DNA from: Holtermannia corniformis
Lineage: Eukaryota > Basidiomycota > Tremellomycetes > Holtermanniales
Assembly (NCBI GenBank): GCA_001599935.1
Contig: BCIJ01000002.1
Coordinates: 828,783 to 892,782 of the forward strand
Direction: 5' to 3'
Length of the DNA stretch: 64,000 bases
Below the pieces are notes generated by a model. It was given only the letters and a program-made list of their open reading frames with translations, did not search any database and had not been told where the DNA came from. Of this stretch, positions 11,201 through 22,670 are shown piece after piece. Both the position numbers and the translations under genes were made by a program. How positions within the stretch are numbered: the stretch's first letter is position 1; each line of letters opens with the position of its first letter.

Positions 11201-14200
11201 CCTGCTGGGTTCGTCCGATGCTGGGTGCCTCGCCAAGGAGACAGATGTGAGACAGTTCGTGCCCAAACTTGCTGCGTTCAATCTCGGTCGCCCCATCTCG
11301 ATCGTCCTGCTTTGGAGAAGACCGCTGGGCCTTGACGCGCTTGCTAAAGTGGAAGCGTGGGCAATCACCAAGGTCTTGGAGATTCACCGACGGATCGTGA
11401 TCGAGTGGCCGGCGATCGACGTCGATAAAGTCGGCAAGATCAAACCACTGGCCGACAGACTTTGGCAAGCGCGATGCTTTTGGCCACGCGTCGGGTGTGA
11501 CACGACCCGATTCAGCGTTGCCGTCTGCGAATTCCACAACCATGCCTTTGAGCTGCAGCTCGGTGATGAGCACATCGGCCGCGTAGATTGCCTTGTGCGT
11601 TTCGGTGGTGGATCGCCCGAGGCGCTCGTGGTAGACGCGCTTTTCCTGCGCACGCTGGTGCATGTCCGCTTGGAAGCGCCCGACCCGGGTCTTCGTGCCA
11701 ACACCGCGGGCGCGACCGTTGCGCCACAGGTCCTTGTCGAACTGCGGGTAAAAATGGGAGATGTACAATGGCGCGAGGTCGAACCGGTACTGCCGTCAGC
11801 GCAATCTAACGACCTGAACCCACCTTGATCGTCGCGAGCGAGCGGCCAAACTTTTTCGACGGCGGGGGCGCGTTGGGAAACAGCTTGCCTTGGCGGATCG
11901 GGAGGGACATTTTCGAGTCGAACAATCGCCACCAGGAGAAAAAGTGGGCAAACCCTTTGGGCGTGAGGTGCATGCTGTTGGCTCGGCAGAGCTCGTCAGT
12001 GTCTGCCGTCGCTGGAGCCACGACCGAGATGGAAAAGTGGATAAAGTCGGAGCGGAACCCTTCGTACGAATCGACCGGGTGGCCCGCGGCTTGCTCTTCC
12101 TCTGCCAATGCCTCGGGGGTTTGCAGCACCACGGCATTGTGCGGTTTGAAATCAAATATGCGACACGCCCGGCGCAACAGGTTTGGCGAGTCGCCACACT
12201 TGTCGCAGCTGTGAGGCCGGCAGGTCCGCTCAAAGCGAAAGCCAAAGCCGACTCGCGTGCCGTTGCGAAGCTGGGCGCACGGCTTGGTGCGGCGCTTGTC
12301 TGGTGTGAGGCGCTGCACATCCTCGACATCGCCACCGGTCGCGGAGCGATCAAGGAATTTGCGCAAATCGGGGACGACAATGTCCAGATCCCGAGCGTGC
12401 ATCTGGATCGTCTCGTACTGGTCGTTGGGCTGGGCGATAGTGAGGCGAGGCGCGCCAGACCACACAAGGGCAAAGCCGGCACCGTTGCCGGTGACCGAGT
12501 AGGGATCGCGCGAGCCTGTCGTCAGCGCAGTCGTGGCCAGTCGACTCACCCTTGAGATGCAGATGGCACGGGCCGGTGAAGCGAATGTCGACGATCCAGT
12601 GGAGGATGAGGCGAAACTTGTCCCAGAAGCCGACCCGGGGTGAAGGATCTCGCGGCGGGTGGGAGAGCGACTCCATGACCTTCATAAAGTCTTGGATCGC
12701 CGGTTGATACGAGTTGCCCCAGGTGAACTCGGTCGTGTCGGTCGAGCCGATCGAGATCATTGGGCGGGCATAGGTTTTGACGGGCATGAGGGTTTTGGCA
12801 ATCTGCAGTTTGAACTCTTTCGCGTCGGCCGCGCCGCAGCCTTGGGGAATGACGGTCGAGTCGATGAGAAAGAACGAGTCCTCGCCGGCCATCTCTTCGG
12901 CAAAGACGAGGGTTGTTTCGCAGTACCACGCTCGGGACGTTTCAGAAGGGCACACCCGCACGAGAGGAAGCGGATAGTCGCGCAGGGTGCATGTGAGCGA
13001 ATCCATGTCCCAGCTTAGATCGACCGGGAGCATGAGCGAAAACTGCGTGGCGCTGTCGAACGGCGACGAGGCATCGGACATGTACTGGAGGATCTCCTCG
13101 TGGGTCTTGTCGGGTCTCCGCAGGGAGAGGTCAAACCCAGAGCACGAGGCGCGGAACAGCGGGGCAGAAGCTTGCGGCGGGACGACATGGATCGGCAACC
13201 GCGCCTCGCCGTCTTTGGTGCCGAATGTGCCTCGGATCAGCAACTCCTCCCTGCGGCGCTGCTCGTTGCGGGCTGCACGGATCCGAGGGATCCACATTTG
13301 CGACTTGAGCCACTGCAGCCGGTGCTCGGCCTCGACAATCGAGATGGTAGCTTTCGACGACAACCGGCTGTGTGGGTCGGGCTGCAGTGGCTGCTCGTGC
13401 CGGCGCGAGCGTTCTTCCGCTTCGGCCACGAGCATGGCTTTGAGGCGAAACGTCTCGTCCAACTCGAGCCGCGCTTCCTGCTCCATCAAGCCGACACGCA
13501 GGGCTAGGTTCAAGCGCGTCTCGATCGGGCTGTCTTTGGCCTCGAGCGAGACGGCGTCAAAGTGAATGTCGATCGCAGGTATGCACTTGGTCGGTTGCGC
13601 CGTGGGTTTCTGCACGGTGGAAAAGGTGCCACCGCGCATGATCCCACTCAGCTTTTTCGTCGACTTGGCGGCGACGTTGACGTTGAGGACGAGCTTGGAC
13701 ATTTGGTAGGAGAACGGGATGCGTACGCGGAACGCGGCGCCGTGGACGGTGATGCCCGAATTGACAGTGACAGTCAGGCGGCGGAGGCGCGCGAGCTCTT
13801 CCCACGAGCCTTGCCGTAGCGGACTCGGCACATAGGCAACAGTGCTCTCGACCGCAATCCCGCGCGCGTCGGTTTGTTGAAACGATACGCCAGTCAGACT
13901 GATGAACAGCTGCTCACCGAGAGGGAGCGCGACGTGAACCCGCACACCCGTGATGGCCACGTCGACGCGGGTGGCGATCCGCAAAGGCTCGCGCTCGCGT
14001 TCACGTTTCCAGCTTGCGGCAATGTCTTCGATAGCCATCGCCGCCACCATTGCGCAGTACACGTGCGAGAGGTCTGCCACGATCATGACGGTTTGCACCT
14101 TGGCCGTCAGCTTGAGCTCGGCCGACAAAACCCAAGTGAATTTTGCGCGAGGGAGGCGGAGCAGCGGCCGGTGGGATTGATCGGTATCGCTCTGATCCAG

Positions 14201-17200
14201 CGGTGGGACATTGTTGGCAAACACGCCTTTGCGCAGATCCTGCAGTGGCGACTGGCGCAGGAACGCCCAGTCGGAGAAGCGGTCTTCCTGCTCCCTCGTC
14301 GGCAACGGGTCGTCTGTTGCAGGGGGACGCAAGGTTGTGCCACCCCGGGCGGCAAAGCGCTTGCCGTTGAAGACGGGCCGGATCCCGATATCGTTCGCGC
14401 AGAGGGTGAAGATGGCCGCGTGATCGGGCGCATGGTGGTTGGCCAGCGCCAACGCCTGGACCACGACATCCTCTGGCAGATCCAGCTTGTTGCGTGCTGG
14501 AGCAGAGAGGTAATGCCGCCCAGGTTGCGTCTGCATCTTGTGCTTGTAATAGGCATACTCCAACGTTGTGCTCAAGTGCAGCCACAGCCCGCGAGTCAGC
14601 TTGAGCTCGCTATCGGGATTGGGGTCTTCCCTGCCGATAAAGACGGAAATGTCGGGAACAGTCAAACGCGCGGCGATGCCAGACGGGAGGCGGTCAAGAA
14701 TCTTGCCGCCGGAGGGGGTAGGCGCTGGGGCCGCCTCGCCGAGGTCGACGACCGCTTGGAGGACGTCCATGTCCCATAAGTCGAGCGTCACGCCTTTCTC
14801 CACGCTCAGGTCGATATCGCAGGACAACGATTCTAGCGCGAGGTGGTGCTCCTCTACAGCGTCGGGAAGACTGTCCAGCTCGTCTTGGATAGAACAACGC
14901 CTGGCCGACGTCGGTGGCGGCGCTTCCGTCGGCGACATTGGTACCTCGTGACACTCGCGCTTTGGCGGGATCGCAATCACCCTCGTTTGGCCGAGCACGT
15001 CGCCTCGAGCGCTACCGACGATTTTGCCAATCTTGAGCAGATCGTACGTGCGCTGCTCGGTCGCGCCCTCGTGTACTGCCAGCGTCATGTGCACCTCGAT
15101 AGGCTCTACGGTCGCAAACGCATTCATCTCGAGCGCGAATGCCATGTCGTCTGGGAGGTGTGCGAGCATGAGGTTGTGCCGTCGTTTGAGTTGCGGTTTG
15201 AGCCGCGAGGGGGTAATGTAGTCGCCTGCAGGTGTGTCGGCTGCCGTCCTCCGCTCGCTCAGGAGTTCTTCGTCTTTGAGCGCGAGCTTGCTAGCGTTCC
15301 TATCCCGCCGTCGGGCGATCTGATCGACATAGGATGTGAACGCGCCAAACGTGATGCCGTCTGTGACGACCGAGAGGGTGGTGCCCAAGGCCGAGTCGCG
15401 ATCGGCAAGCAGGATGGAGATGTGGCGAATATCCACAACTGCGCGGATACGCGGCGGCAAGGTGGGTTCGGCGGGTCGAGCCTCCTTGCGCTCCCGCCGA
15501 GGCATCGCTGCATGCAGCTCCTTGACTAGATTCAGCTCTGCCGACACGTCTACCGACGCAACGTTGATAGACGCCAAGAGAATCGCCAGGTTTGGGTCCG
15601 ACGCAAACAGCAGCTCTTCTCGACTCCACCCAGGTGGCCGCCACGTTGACAGCCCTTCGACGGCGAGGTCGCGTACGGCGAGCAATTGACTCCTCTGGTC
15701 TTCTGCCTCGTGCGATGCGACGCATTGCAGTTCGAGCGCAGCAAACGACGTATCGACGCTCAAGCCGCGCACGCGGGATTCGAGACTCTGGTTCGAGCCA
15801 TAGGTGTTGCGCGCTTGCCTGTTGTTGCTTGCGTCTGCTGCGGCGACGGCGAGCTTGCACTCGGTCAGGTTGAGGGCAAGCAGCAGGTCGGTATCGTCTG
15901 TTTGCAGGGTGTGCGATAGCGTCGCGTGCTGGACAGCTAGCGACACCGATTGGATCGCGCGGAGGAGAATCTGCCGTCAGCTCGGTCGAGTAAGATTGAC
16001 TTACCCTCGGGAGCGACGTAGGCGACCAGTCGCGCTGCTCGCGCTGCTTGCTCGAGTTGCGCGCGCCGAGGATCTCTTGCGCTTTCTCCACGGCTCTCGC
16101 TGAAGTCGTGACATTTCCCAGCTCGATCGACGCCGAGAGCGTGTCTTCGCCCAGCAGCCCTCGCCTCGGGCCAAACGCCATTCTCAGCGCGACCGTCTGT
16201 GACCCGCCAAGCGCTAGGAGACTCATATACCCCTCGTCCCGCACGCTCGGGGTCGATCTGAAGCGCGAGTGGAGCGACGCAAGCGAGACGAACGACGAGT
16301 TGCGCGGGGTAACCGACGGTCGCAGCGTTGCCAGTGACGGCTTGGCACTCAGCGTTGGCTCGGGGTAGACGACCTCGACGTCGCTCAACCTCGTCGTGAG
16401 CGTCATGCCGCCGTGCGAGCGCCCAATCATGCGGAACCAGCCGCGGTTGAGTTTGCGCCAGGCCGAAGAGGACATTTTGCGGAAGCGGTAGTTTGGCGGG
16501 AGGCCAATCGGTTCGGTCATCGGGGCTGACTCTGTGGCATCAAAGACGACGGACAGTGAGGATTCGACCTCGGCAATAGCGAGTTCGGTTGCGGCATAGT
16601 CTTGGAGGATAAGGCGGACGTCGAGGAGGTGAAGCGTGACGAGGCTAGGCAAGCGCCAGTGCTGGATCCCAAAGTGAAGGAGCTGAGCCGCGGCGGCCCG
16701 AGTCCATTTGTGCGTCATCTGGCGTCAGCCCGGTCGCTACGATCAGACCTACCTCTGAATACCCCTCTGGCTCTTCCACGACGCTCGGTCGCTCTCGCTT
16801 GCCTGAAGCACCGCCTTTGACGCGCACGACCAGTCCGCGTAGGACGATGGCGAGTTTCCCATCTTCAACCTCCCAGCTGATCCTCTCGACCGACACATCC
16901 GGCTCGTTGGCCGCGTCGTCACGCCGCCATTCAAGAGCTCTTGCGCCGCGAAAGCTGACGGTCGCCGCGCGGAGGTGGAGCGAGGGGAAGATGGACGAGA
17001 GGACGGGGATGAGCAGGAAGCGTGCGGCCGTGATGACGCCGATGGCTAGGGTCGTGAGATACGGATGGACCAGAATCGCACGAAGGGTGATGAGCGCTAC
17101 GATTGTAGCGATGCGGTAGCGATGGAGAACGCATGGCACAAAGACGGCCACAAGGAAGGCGAGATGCAGCAGCGCGGTTGCGGGAGTCACCCCGTGCGGC

Positions 17201-17316
17201 TGGATAAAGGGCAATTGAAGATAGGCGACCGCGGTGACGCTACCAGCGAGCAGAGCAGGCCATTGCCATGCGCTGGCCGCGACGGCGGGCATCGCCAGCC
17301 ACAGCGGGATCTGCAT
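8204..17316 (-). CDS. FMP27: FMP27/BLTP2 (Hobbit)-like bridge-type lipid transfer protein
   Basis: Thirteen exons give a 2,898-residue protein, close to the roughly 2,600-2,900 of the FMP27/Hobbit family. Introns: 8285-8321, 8687-8720, 8860-8896, 9368-9403, 10046-10079, 10345-10378, 10775-10808, 10874-10907, 11790-11823, 12516-12549, 15971-16004 and 16719-16752. The N-terminus has hydrophobic helices over residues 1-100, then a beta-rich region. The GFWDK signature (SPRVGFWDKFRLILHW) falls near residue 1,540, just after FTWGNSYQPAIQDFM and before HLHLKGSRDPYSVTG. These blocks are diagnostic of FMP27-type RBG proteins. Known members sit at ER-plasma membrane contacts and carry phospholipid along a long hydrophobic groove. 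The last exon (81 nt) is reached only by splicing at 8285-8321. A possible 5'-UTR intron lies just upstream of the ATG. Confidence 0.87.
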
Positions 17317-17648
17317 CGTTTATTGCCTAGCGTCAGCTGCTGTCAAACGTGATGCGCTCACTTATTCATGCCCGCTTGAAGGTTGAGAATGGAGCGACGA
17401 CGCTCGAGCAGCTGCAGGCTGTCCGAGTCGCACACTCGTTTGTTAGTTTCTTGATTTCGAGTGCAAATCTCGAGCTCAACGTCACTCGCGACGACGTTGA
17501 TGTTCACGGCATCTCACGCGGCGCCCGTGGGAAAGTGGCACGTGGCAGTTTCTTCACCTGTGTGGTTCGCCGTTTTTCTGCGTTTCGACAAGCAAGCCAT
17601 AGAGCAACAGGTGGGTAGCTGGTCCAATCGGCAGCGCTGACATGCAGC

Positions 17649-17924
17649 ATGGCGAGCCGTGCGTTGCCTATCAGCGCGATCCCCGCGCACCTGCTCCGCC
17701 CGCTCACGCCCGTCGCAACTTCGCTCCGCAAACTCTCCCCGACGGACGCTCTGCTGTCAGCCTCGGCGGCTGGGCAGCTCCCGCCGAACCTGCGGGTGCA
17801 GGCAGAGGAGCACGGCAAGCGCGGACGGTATACTGGTGTCGGCAAGCTTGAGAGGGATGGCTGGATCGGTCAGAGGTGGGCGAGGGAGGGCCGGGGGTTG
17901 AAGTTTGCAGACAGGGAGCGGTAG
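17649..17924 (+). CDS. Small basic protein, possibly mitochondrial, function unknown
   Basis: A single coding exon of 91 residues. A 5'-UTR intron with the genome's normal signals (17611-17647, acceptor GACATGCAG) ends one base before the ATG, and upstream in-frame reading is stopped, so this ATG is well supported. The N-terminal 30 residues are rich in Arg, Ser, Ala and Pro without acidic residues, compatible with a mitochondrial presequence. The C-terminal half carries a GRYTGVGKLERDGWIGQRW segment that looks conserved rather than random. I do not recognise the family. About 210 bp of apparently empty sequence follows before the EMC5 stop. Confidence 0.6.
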   Translation: MASRALPISAIPAHLLRPLTPVATSLRKLSPTDALLSASAAGQLPPNLRVQAEEHGKRGRYTGVGKLERDGWIGQRWAREGRGLKFADRER

Positions 17925-18131
17925 CGGGACGCGTGCTCGTGTGGTGCTCGGGGCGGTGTAGATATCTGCACAAGGCAGCGCGGATATCTCGAGTCTATGT
18001 ATTGCATCGGTGACATGAGGTGATCGCGATCACGTCTCGTTGACACCTAGTAGACGAGCCTCGCGGCGAGCGTCTGCAGATCACACTCCGAACGTGAGTA
18101 AACCTCGCTTTGCATCGTTCCCAATGATACA

Positions 18132-18622
18132 TCATCTCGTCGCACCATCGCCAAACAGGACGGCACCACGATGCCGCACATTCATAAACGCCATCCTCGC
18201 GTCCGACTCTTCGATCGTGCTGAGTGTGTAAGCCATGTCAATCTCCGAGTCGACCTACCGCTTGGCCAGCTCTCCACGCCATGTGACGTCTTCCATCTTA
18301 CCTGTTGAGAGCGCTGTACCGGGGATGAAGAGGAGCAAGGAGACGAGGGCTTCGATGATGATCTGGGTTGGTCAGTTGTTGCGTGGCTATTATAGCAGCC
18401 CGCAAAGGGACCCACCGATGTCGGCAACGAGCCCTCGGGCCGGCCAAGCGCCTTTAGCGTCGAGAGGTCTGCGCGGTCAGCCAGTCGTAGAGTCGCTACA
18501 AGGCTTACGCTCATAGCTCGAATACGCAGCTGCAACGTCAGCGTCACATCTCCAGGTCCCCACGTACCATGCAGGATCGCTAGGCTCGCAACCGCGACGA
18601 GCGCCTTGCCGAGGACCGTCAT
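18132..18622 (-). CDS. EMC5: ER membrane protein complex subunit 5 (EMC5/MMGT family)
   Basis: Five short exons (introns 18220-18258, 18363-18415, 18469-18508, 18530-18567) give a 106-residue protein, the size of EMC5/MMGT1. Segment 1 is the first membrane helix, VLGKALVAVASLAILHAAYS. SLPTSIIIEALVSLLLFIPGTAL is the second helix with the family's SLP-x-I motif. The C-terminus VRHRGAVLF matches the conserved NHRGRVLF ending. The subunit is part of the ER membrane insertase that inserts tail-anchored and multipass proteins. One internal exon is only 21 nt. The gene is divergent from WSS1, sharing about 146 bp of upstream sequence. Confidence 0.88.
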
Positions 18623-18768
18623 GTCGGTGCGCAAGCCATACAGCACGACAAGAGGACGCCCTGACCCCTGTCGCACATGACCGTGGGAAAGCCGGTGGCG
18701 AATCCACGTGGGCTTACGAATCGTCAAGGCGATCAATTGCCAGAGCTCAGCCCAGCTTATGCATCAAC

Positions 18769-19931
18769 ATGGTCGCCAAGACGCTCATCGCGCGGTTCGA
18801 GCACCTCCCGAGCCGTCCTCATGCAGACCAGGCGCGCCCCCTGCTGGAGAAGATTGCTAGCCAGGTCAAGCCGATCATGCTCAAACACGGGTGGACCGTC
18901 GGCACCCTCGCCGAGTTCTTCCCCAGCAACCCGGCGCTGCTGGGACTCAACACGAACGCTGGGCAAAAGATCAACATCCGGCTGAGGCCACCAGACCGTC
19001 CAGACGAATTCTACGATTGGGAGAGTCTGATCGGGACCATGCTGCACGAGGTGGGTGTCTGTCTGGTAGGGCTAGCTGACGGCAGCTCACGCACAACGCG
19101 CACGGCCCGCACGACGGAAAGTTCTACAAGCTCCTCGGTGAGCTTGAAGAGGAGTACTATGAGCTCAAGCGCAAGGGGTATACCGGTATGTTTCTGCGTT
19201 GGACTGGGAGCTCGCTAAGCTCGCAGGCGATGGCTTTCATTCCGACGGCAAGCGCGTCGGCGGCTCGCATGCTGTCCCACAGCATATCGGCCGGATCAAG
19301 GGTCTCGAAGCGGCGGAACGGCGACGGCAAAAGCAGGCACTCATGGGAAGCGGCGGCCGTCTCGGTGGTAGCTTGACGGGAAAGAGTCCGAGGGAGGCGG
19401 CGGCCGAGGTAGGTGCTTGCCTTGTGAACCGCGCTGACCCCGCAGGCAGCGGAGAGACGAGCGCGTGACGATACGACGTGCAACCACTCTTCTGGCGCGA
19501 TCGAGGCGGCGGTCGAGGCGGCCGAGGAGAGCGTCGGCATTGATGCGGTCGATCTCGAGATGGCAGAGTCAAGTGCGAGGGCCAAGTCGCGGACGAGGTC
19601 GGCATCGCCCGAGTTTGAGATTATCAGCGTCAAAAAGGTCAAGCCGGCCGAGGGCGCGTCGACAGGCAGCAAGCGCGCAGCAGACCGGCCGGTACCACAC
19701 GCCACCTCGAGAACAACAAACACGAAAGCTACACCCGCTCTCCCTCCCGAATGGGCCTGTCCGACCTGCACCCTGCTCAATCCCCGATCCTCCCGGCAGT
19801 GCCAAGCGTGCGACGAGCCGCAACCGCGCGACAAGACGGTCGGGTGGTATTGCGAGGTCTGTGGCGACGGGCCGCGCGAGCACGGGTTTTGGATGTGCCT
19901 AGGTTGTGGGAGTATACGCCGCAGCGGGTAA
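18769..19931 (+). CDS. WSS1: WSS1/SPRTN-type DNA-protein crosslink protease (WLM domain)
   Basis: Four exons (introns 19051-19085, 19186-19226, 19409-19445) give 349 residues. The WLM domain covers residues 1-190 and has the metalloprotease motif HELTH, residues 93-97, split exactly by the first intron, followed by HNAHGPHDGKFY. A middle segment (EFEIISVKK) resembles a SUMO-interacting motif. The C-terminus has a RanBP2-type zinc finger (WACPTC...CQAC) near residues 291-312. A second four-cysteine finger, WYCEVC...MCLGC, sits at the very end. Known Wss1 proteins degrade DNA-crosslinked and SUMOylated proteins with Cdc48. The end lies 6 bp from the convergent secreted-protein gene. Confidence 0.92.
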
Positions 19932-19937
19932 TGTATA

Positions 19938-20655
19938 TCATGTTACCCTACGGTACCGCCGCGAGAACCCGCGCGCGTTTGGCGTCGACGTCGGCTGTGC
20001 GATCGACGCAGTATACGACGTCTCCATCCATTCCTCTGGTCGCCAACCTTCGGTTGCGTTCGCTTGCACTTCTGGCCGATACGGGTTCGGCAGCTTGCGC
20101 AGGACGTCGTCGTTGCTCGCAAACATCTGAATGTCGAATTGGCTCGTCTCAGTCTTGCGGTGGCTGCCGTCAGCTCGATCGGGCAGTGACGACTCACCAT
20201 CTAACGTCGAGGCGCTCACCCCCGCCCGTCATGTTATACAGCTGATCGCCGCGGTAGACAAACTCGCTCCCGTCCATCGGCAACGGCTGCGCAAACACTG
20301 GCGCCTTGCCGTACCCATCCCGACTCGTGATCACGCTCGTGCCCATAATACACAAATCGTAATCCGCCAGACTGATCGATGGATCGTGCGGGACGAGCCC
20401 CGCGTAAATCACCAAGATCGAATCGTCGTGCGCCTCGCTCGCCCAGTTTTGTGCAAGCGCTTGCGTCGTGTCGCACACGGGCCACGCTTTCCACGGGAAA
20501 TACGGCATGATGGTCGTCTGATCGTTTGGCGCGCGCACGACGTATTGGACAACAAGGACGCAGCCTTCGCCTTGGTACATTGTTAGACGCGTCCGCGCGG
20601 CGGCGACTACCAGCCCGGCGGCCAGCGCGACGAGATGAATTAGCAGACGCCACAT
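19938..20655 (-). CDS. Secreted protein with signal peptide, function unknown
   Basis: Two exons (intron 20164-20197) give 227 residues. The first ~20 residues (MWRLLIHLVALAAGLVVAAA) form a clear signal peptide with an Ala-x-Ala type cleavage region. The mature part is hydrophilic, has a few Cys and one Asn-x-Thr sequon (YNMTGG), and ends in a Pro/Arg-rich tail. I recognise no catalytic motif or known family. In-frame sequence upstream of the chosen ATG extends into the tRNA region and has no splice or coding character. A secreted or cell-wall protein is the simplest reading. Confidence 0.7.
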
Positions 20656-20917
20656 TAGCGCGTTCTCAGTTTGCTTTGGAAGAGGACAAAAGTCGGGGTC
20701 GCAGGGTGAGACAAGTGGGTCAGAGGTGAGACGACGTTCTTTTGAGGTGGGCGAGATGTGGCGGACGTCCTTTGTGCGTGCTAGGAACTGGAACTGGAGC
20801 GCTTGATGACGATAGATCGTAGCACGGTACGGACTGGTGGCAAGACGAGGGCTAAGCGGTGTATACAGCGGTCTGTCAGAAGCCAAAAAAGATTGTCGGG
20901 AGGCGGGAAAAAGAAAA

Positions 20918-20999
20918 TGCCACCAGCCCGAATCGAACGAGCGATCTTCTCCTTGTGGGGATGTACAAAAGAGACGCGTTACCCCTGCGCCATGGTGGC
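20918..20999 (-). tRNA. tRNA-Thr(UGU) with a short intron
   Basis: The minus strand folds as a tRNA. The acceptor GCCACCA pairs with TGGTGGC and is followed by discriminator A. The D arm contains TGGCGCAGGGG (box A). The T arm is GCTCG-TTCGATT-CGGGC (box B GTTCGATTC). The anticodon stem TCTCT/GGAGA gives the loop TT-TGT-A, then a 10-nt intron (20954-20963) after position 37, then A38. The anticodon TGT reads threonine ACA. Shifting the stem by one base would read GTA (Tyr), but that breaks the 5-nt variable loop and the G26 position, so Thr is preferred. A Pol III T-run (plus-strand A-run at 20914-20917) follows directly. Confidence 0.85.
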
Positions 21000-21197
21000 G
21001 CTTATTTAGCAAAAGCGTTCACAGCATATGATTTCCATTTGCAAAAAGACAAATAAAAAAATCTGTTAATCGCTCCTCGTCCCGACCAATAACCAATGTT
21101 GCCGCAGGCATGGCCAGCCTTTCGGCTGCGCGCTGTTCGTAAGAATGCTACTATGTAGCAGTGGTCCGGCTGTGTACCTTGACATTCTCCATATGAT

Positions 21198-21728
21198 TTA
21201 CGTGATACGAATACGACTGGAGCCTGCACTATCACAATGTGCGAATCGCTGACTGGCGTCATCGACGTCTCTCTGAAACGGGAAGAGGTAGCGCTCACCC
21301 GTCTTGATGCATTCGGCACTGACGATCGTGTGCGACTTGACGGTGAGCTTGCTTTGTGGCCGCTCGAGTACGAGTTGCGCGGGGACTTGGTAGAGCAGGT
21401 ACCAGTGGCCTGTGGATACAGTGGATTCTCGCGACATGCGAATCGTTCGTAGCGCTGGCCCAAGTAGGCAGTTGCATCAAGGAGCTACCTCTTCTCATTA
21501 TCTGTAACACCACTTACAAGGATCCTCGCGGCGTGCACCGGCTTTTGTCACGAAGCCATGTAGTGTATTCGAGAGGCACGAGTTAGAGCACTCTACGTGC
21601 GTGATAGCCTGGCCGGAGATGATGAGGTACTTGTGCTCAAACCGGTGGGTGTGGTTTCCTACTGTCACTGTCCACGCGGCAGGCTCGGGATCATCCTGGT
21701 ATAATGCTTTAGAAGCGTTCGAGCTCAT
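21198..21728 (-). CDS. Possible lineage-specific two-exon gene
   Basis: Splicing a GTAAGT...CAG intron at 21455-21517 joins two open stretches in frame into about 155 residues, starting MSSNASKALYQDDPEPAAW and containing VTVGNHTHRFEHKYLIISG and GHWYLLYQVPAQLVLERPQ. The alternating hydrophobic pattern looks like beta-strands and there are several cysteines, but I recognise no family. The intron is longer (63 nt) than the local norm and lacks the CTGAC-CAG tail. The base composition is also less GC-rich than the neighbours. It could be a young or decaying gene; confidence is low. Confidence 0.33.
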
Positions 21729-21999
21729 CGTTGGTGCTGAGGAGATGGGTTGACTCTGTGTTATATCTGCGGATGCGCTCGCAGAGCCCTTCTCTCAGCC
21801 GTCGGCGTAAAGGAGCCGCTTCCCCGTCAGCACAGCTGCTCTGTTCCCCGCGGTCTGTTGTGCCCGTTAGTCTATGACATTGGAAGCAAGGCGGTGCCTT
21901 CGAATGGGTGGCAAAGAATGCGATCCCTAGGCAGACCGAGTCGTCGATGATGGCTCTCGTAACGACTCTGGGATCGGCGCTGGCGTTGAGCCACACGCA

Positions 22000-22158
22000 T
22001 CATATGCATCTAGGCATATGAACGGTCACTACTTTGGTGCATAGCTTTGTATGATCGTGTTTTTCCAAGTAGAAAGTGTGCGTATGCGAGGCGCCTCCCC
22101 TCTTGGCGGCAAGGTCAATGGTGAAGAAGCCGTCTTGTTGCACTTGGAAGTAACTCAT
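22000..22158 (-). CDS. Short ORF, possible relict or small lineage-specific protein
   Basis: A 52-codon ORF beginning MSYFQVQQDGFFTIDLAAK, with an HTHTFYLEKHDHTK segment. The His-Thr-His run and beta-like pattern loosely recall NHTHRFEHKYL in the ORF at 21518-21728, suggesting diverged copies of one small-protein family. There is no supporting intron or known domain. The stretch between the tRNA and VPS72 (21.0-22.6 kb) otherwise holds nothing I can support. Confidence 0.22.
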   Translation of the reverse strand: MSYFQVQQDGFFTIDLAAKRGGASHTHTFYLEKHDHTKLCTKVVTVHMPRCI

Positions 22159-22670
22159 TTTGAAAGTTGGTACGAGCAAGGGTGCGCGACACGTTCAGCT
22201 TTATCCCTGAGGGGCGAGCGACAAGGGAGGCCACATCAAGTCACAGACGTAGTCACAACAGTTAGTATAGATTGAAAAGGCCGTTGCGATCGTCCCGCAT
22301 TGTCGAGAGTGGTTGCTGAAGAGAAGCACCCATCTCAGACGTAGCGCCAACCGTGCAGATGTACCCGCCCTCGTGGTCTGGTACCACTATGGAGGAGTCA
22401 CTGCCTGGTGAGCTCCCGGATCTCCCGCTGTTGCCGAGTCGTGCATCGTCTCGGCCTGCATGGCAGCTTGGATCTCACACGGTGGCTCTCCGCGGCACTC
22501 ATGGCGGCCTCAGTCGAAGCAGCTTCAGTCGAGCCCAAGTTGAGTGCAGCGCTGATGCTCCTACATCCTCCGCGACCATACCTGGCCGGCGTGTGCTAGC
22601 AATAAAACCTGCTAGACGGCTGCTACGCCAGGTGGACTTGCAGCAATCGCGTCGGACCACACCAACCACC

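Noticed and set aside
12659..15873. Many plus-strand ORFs of 60-300 codons across 8.2-17.3 kb
   Set aside because: They are antisense shadows of the FMP27-like gene, whose minus frame is continuous, spliced by consensus introns and carries family motifs.
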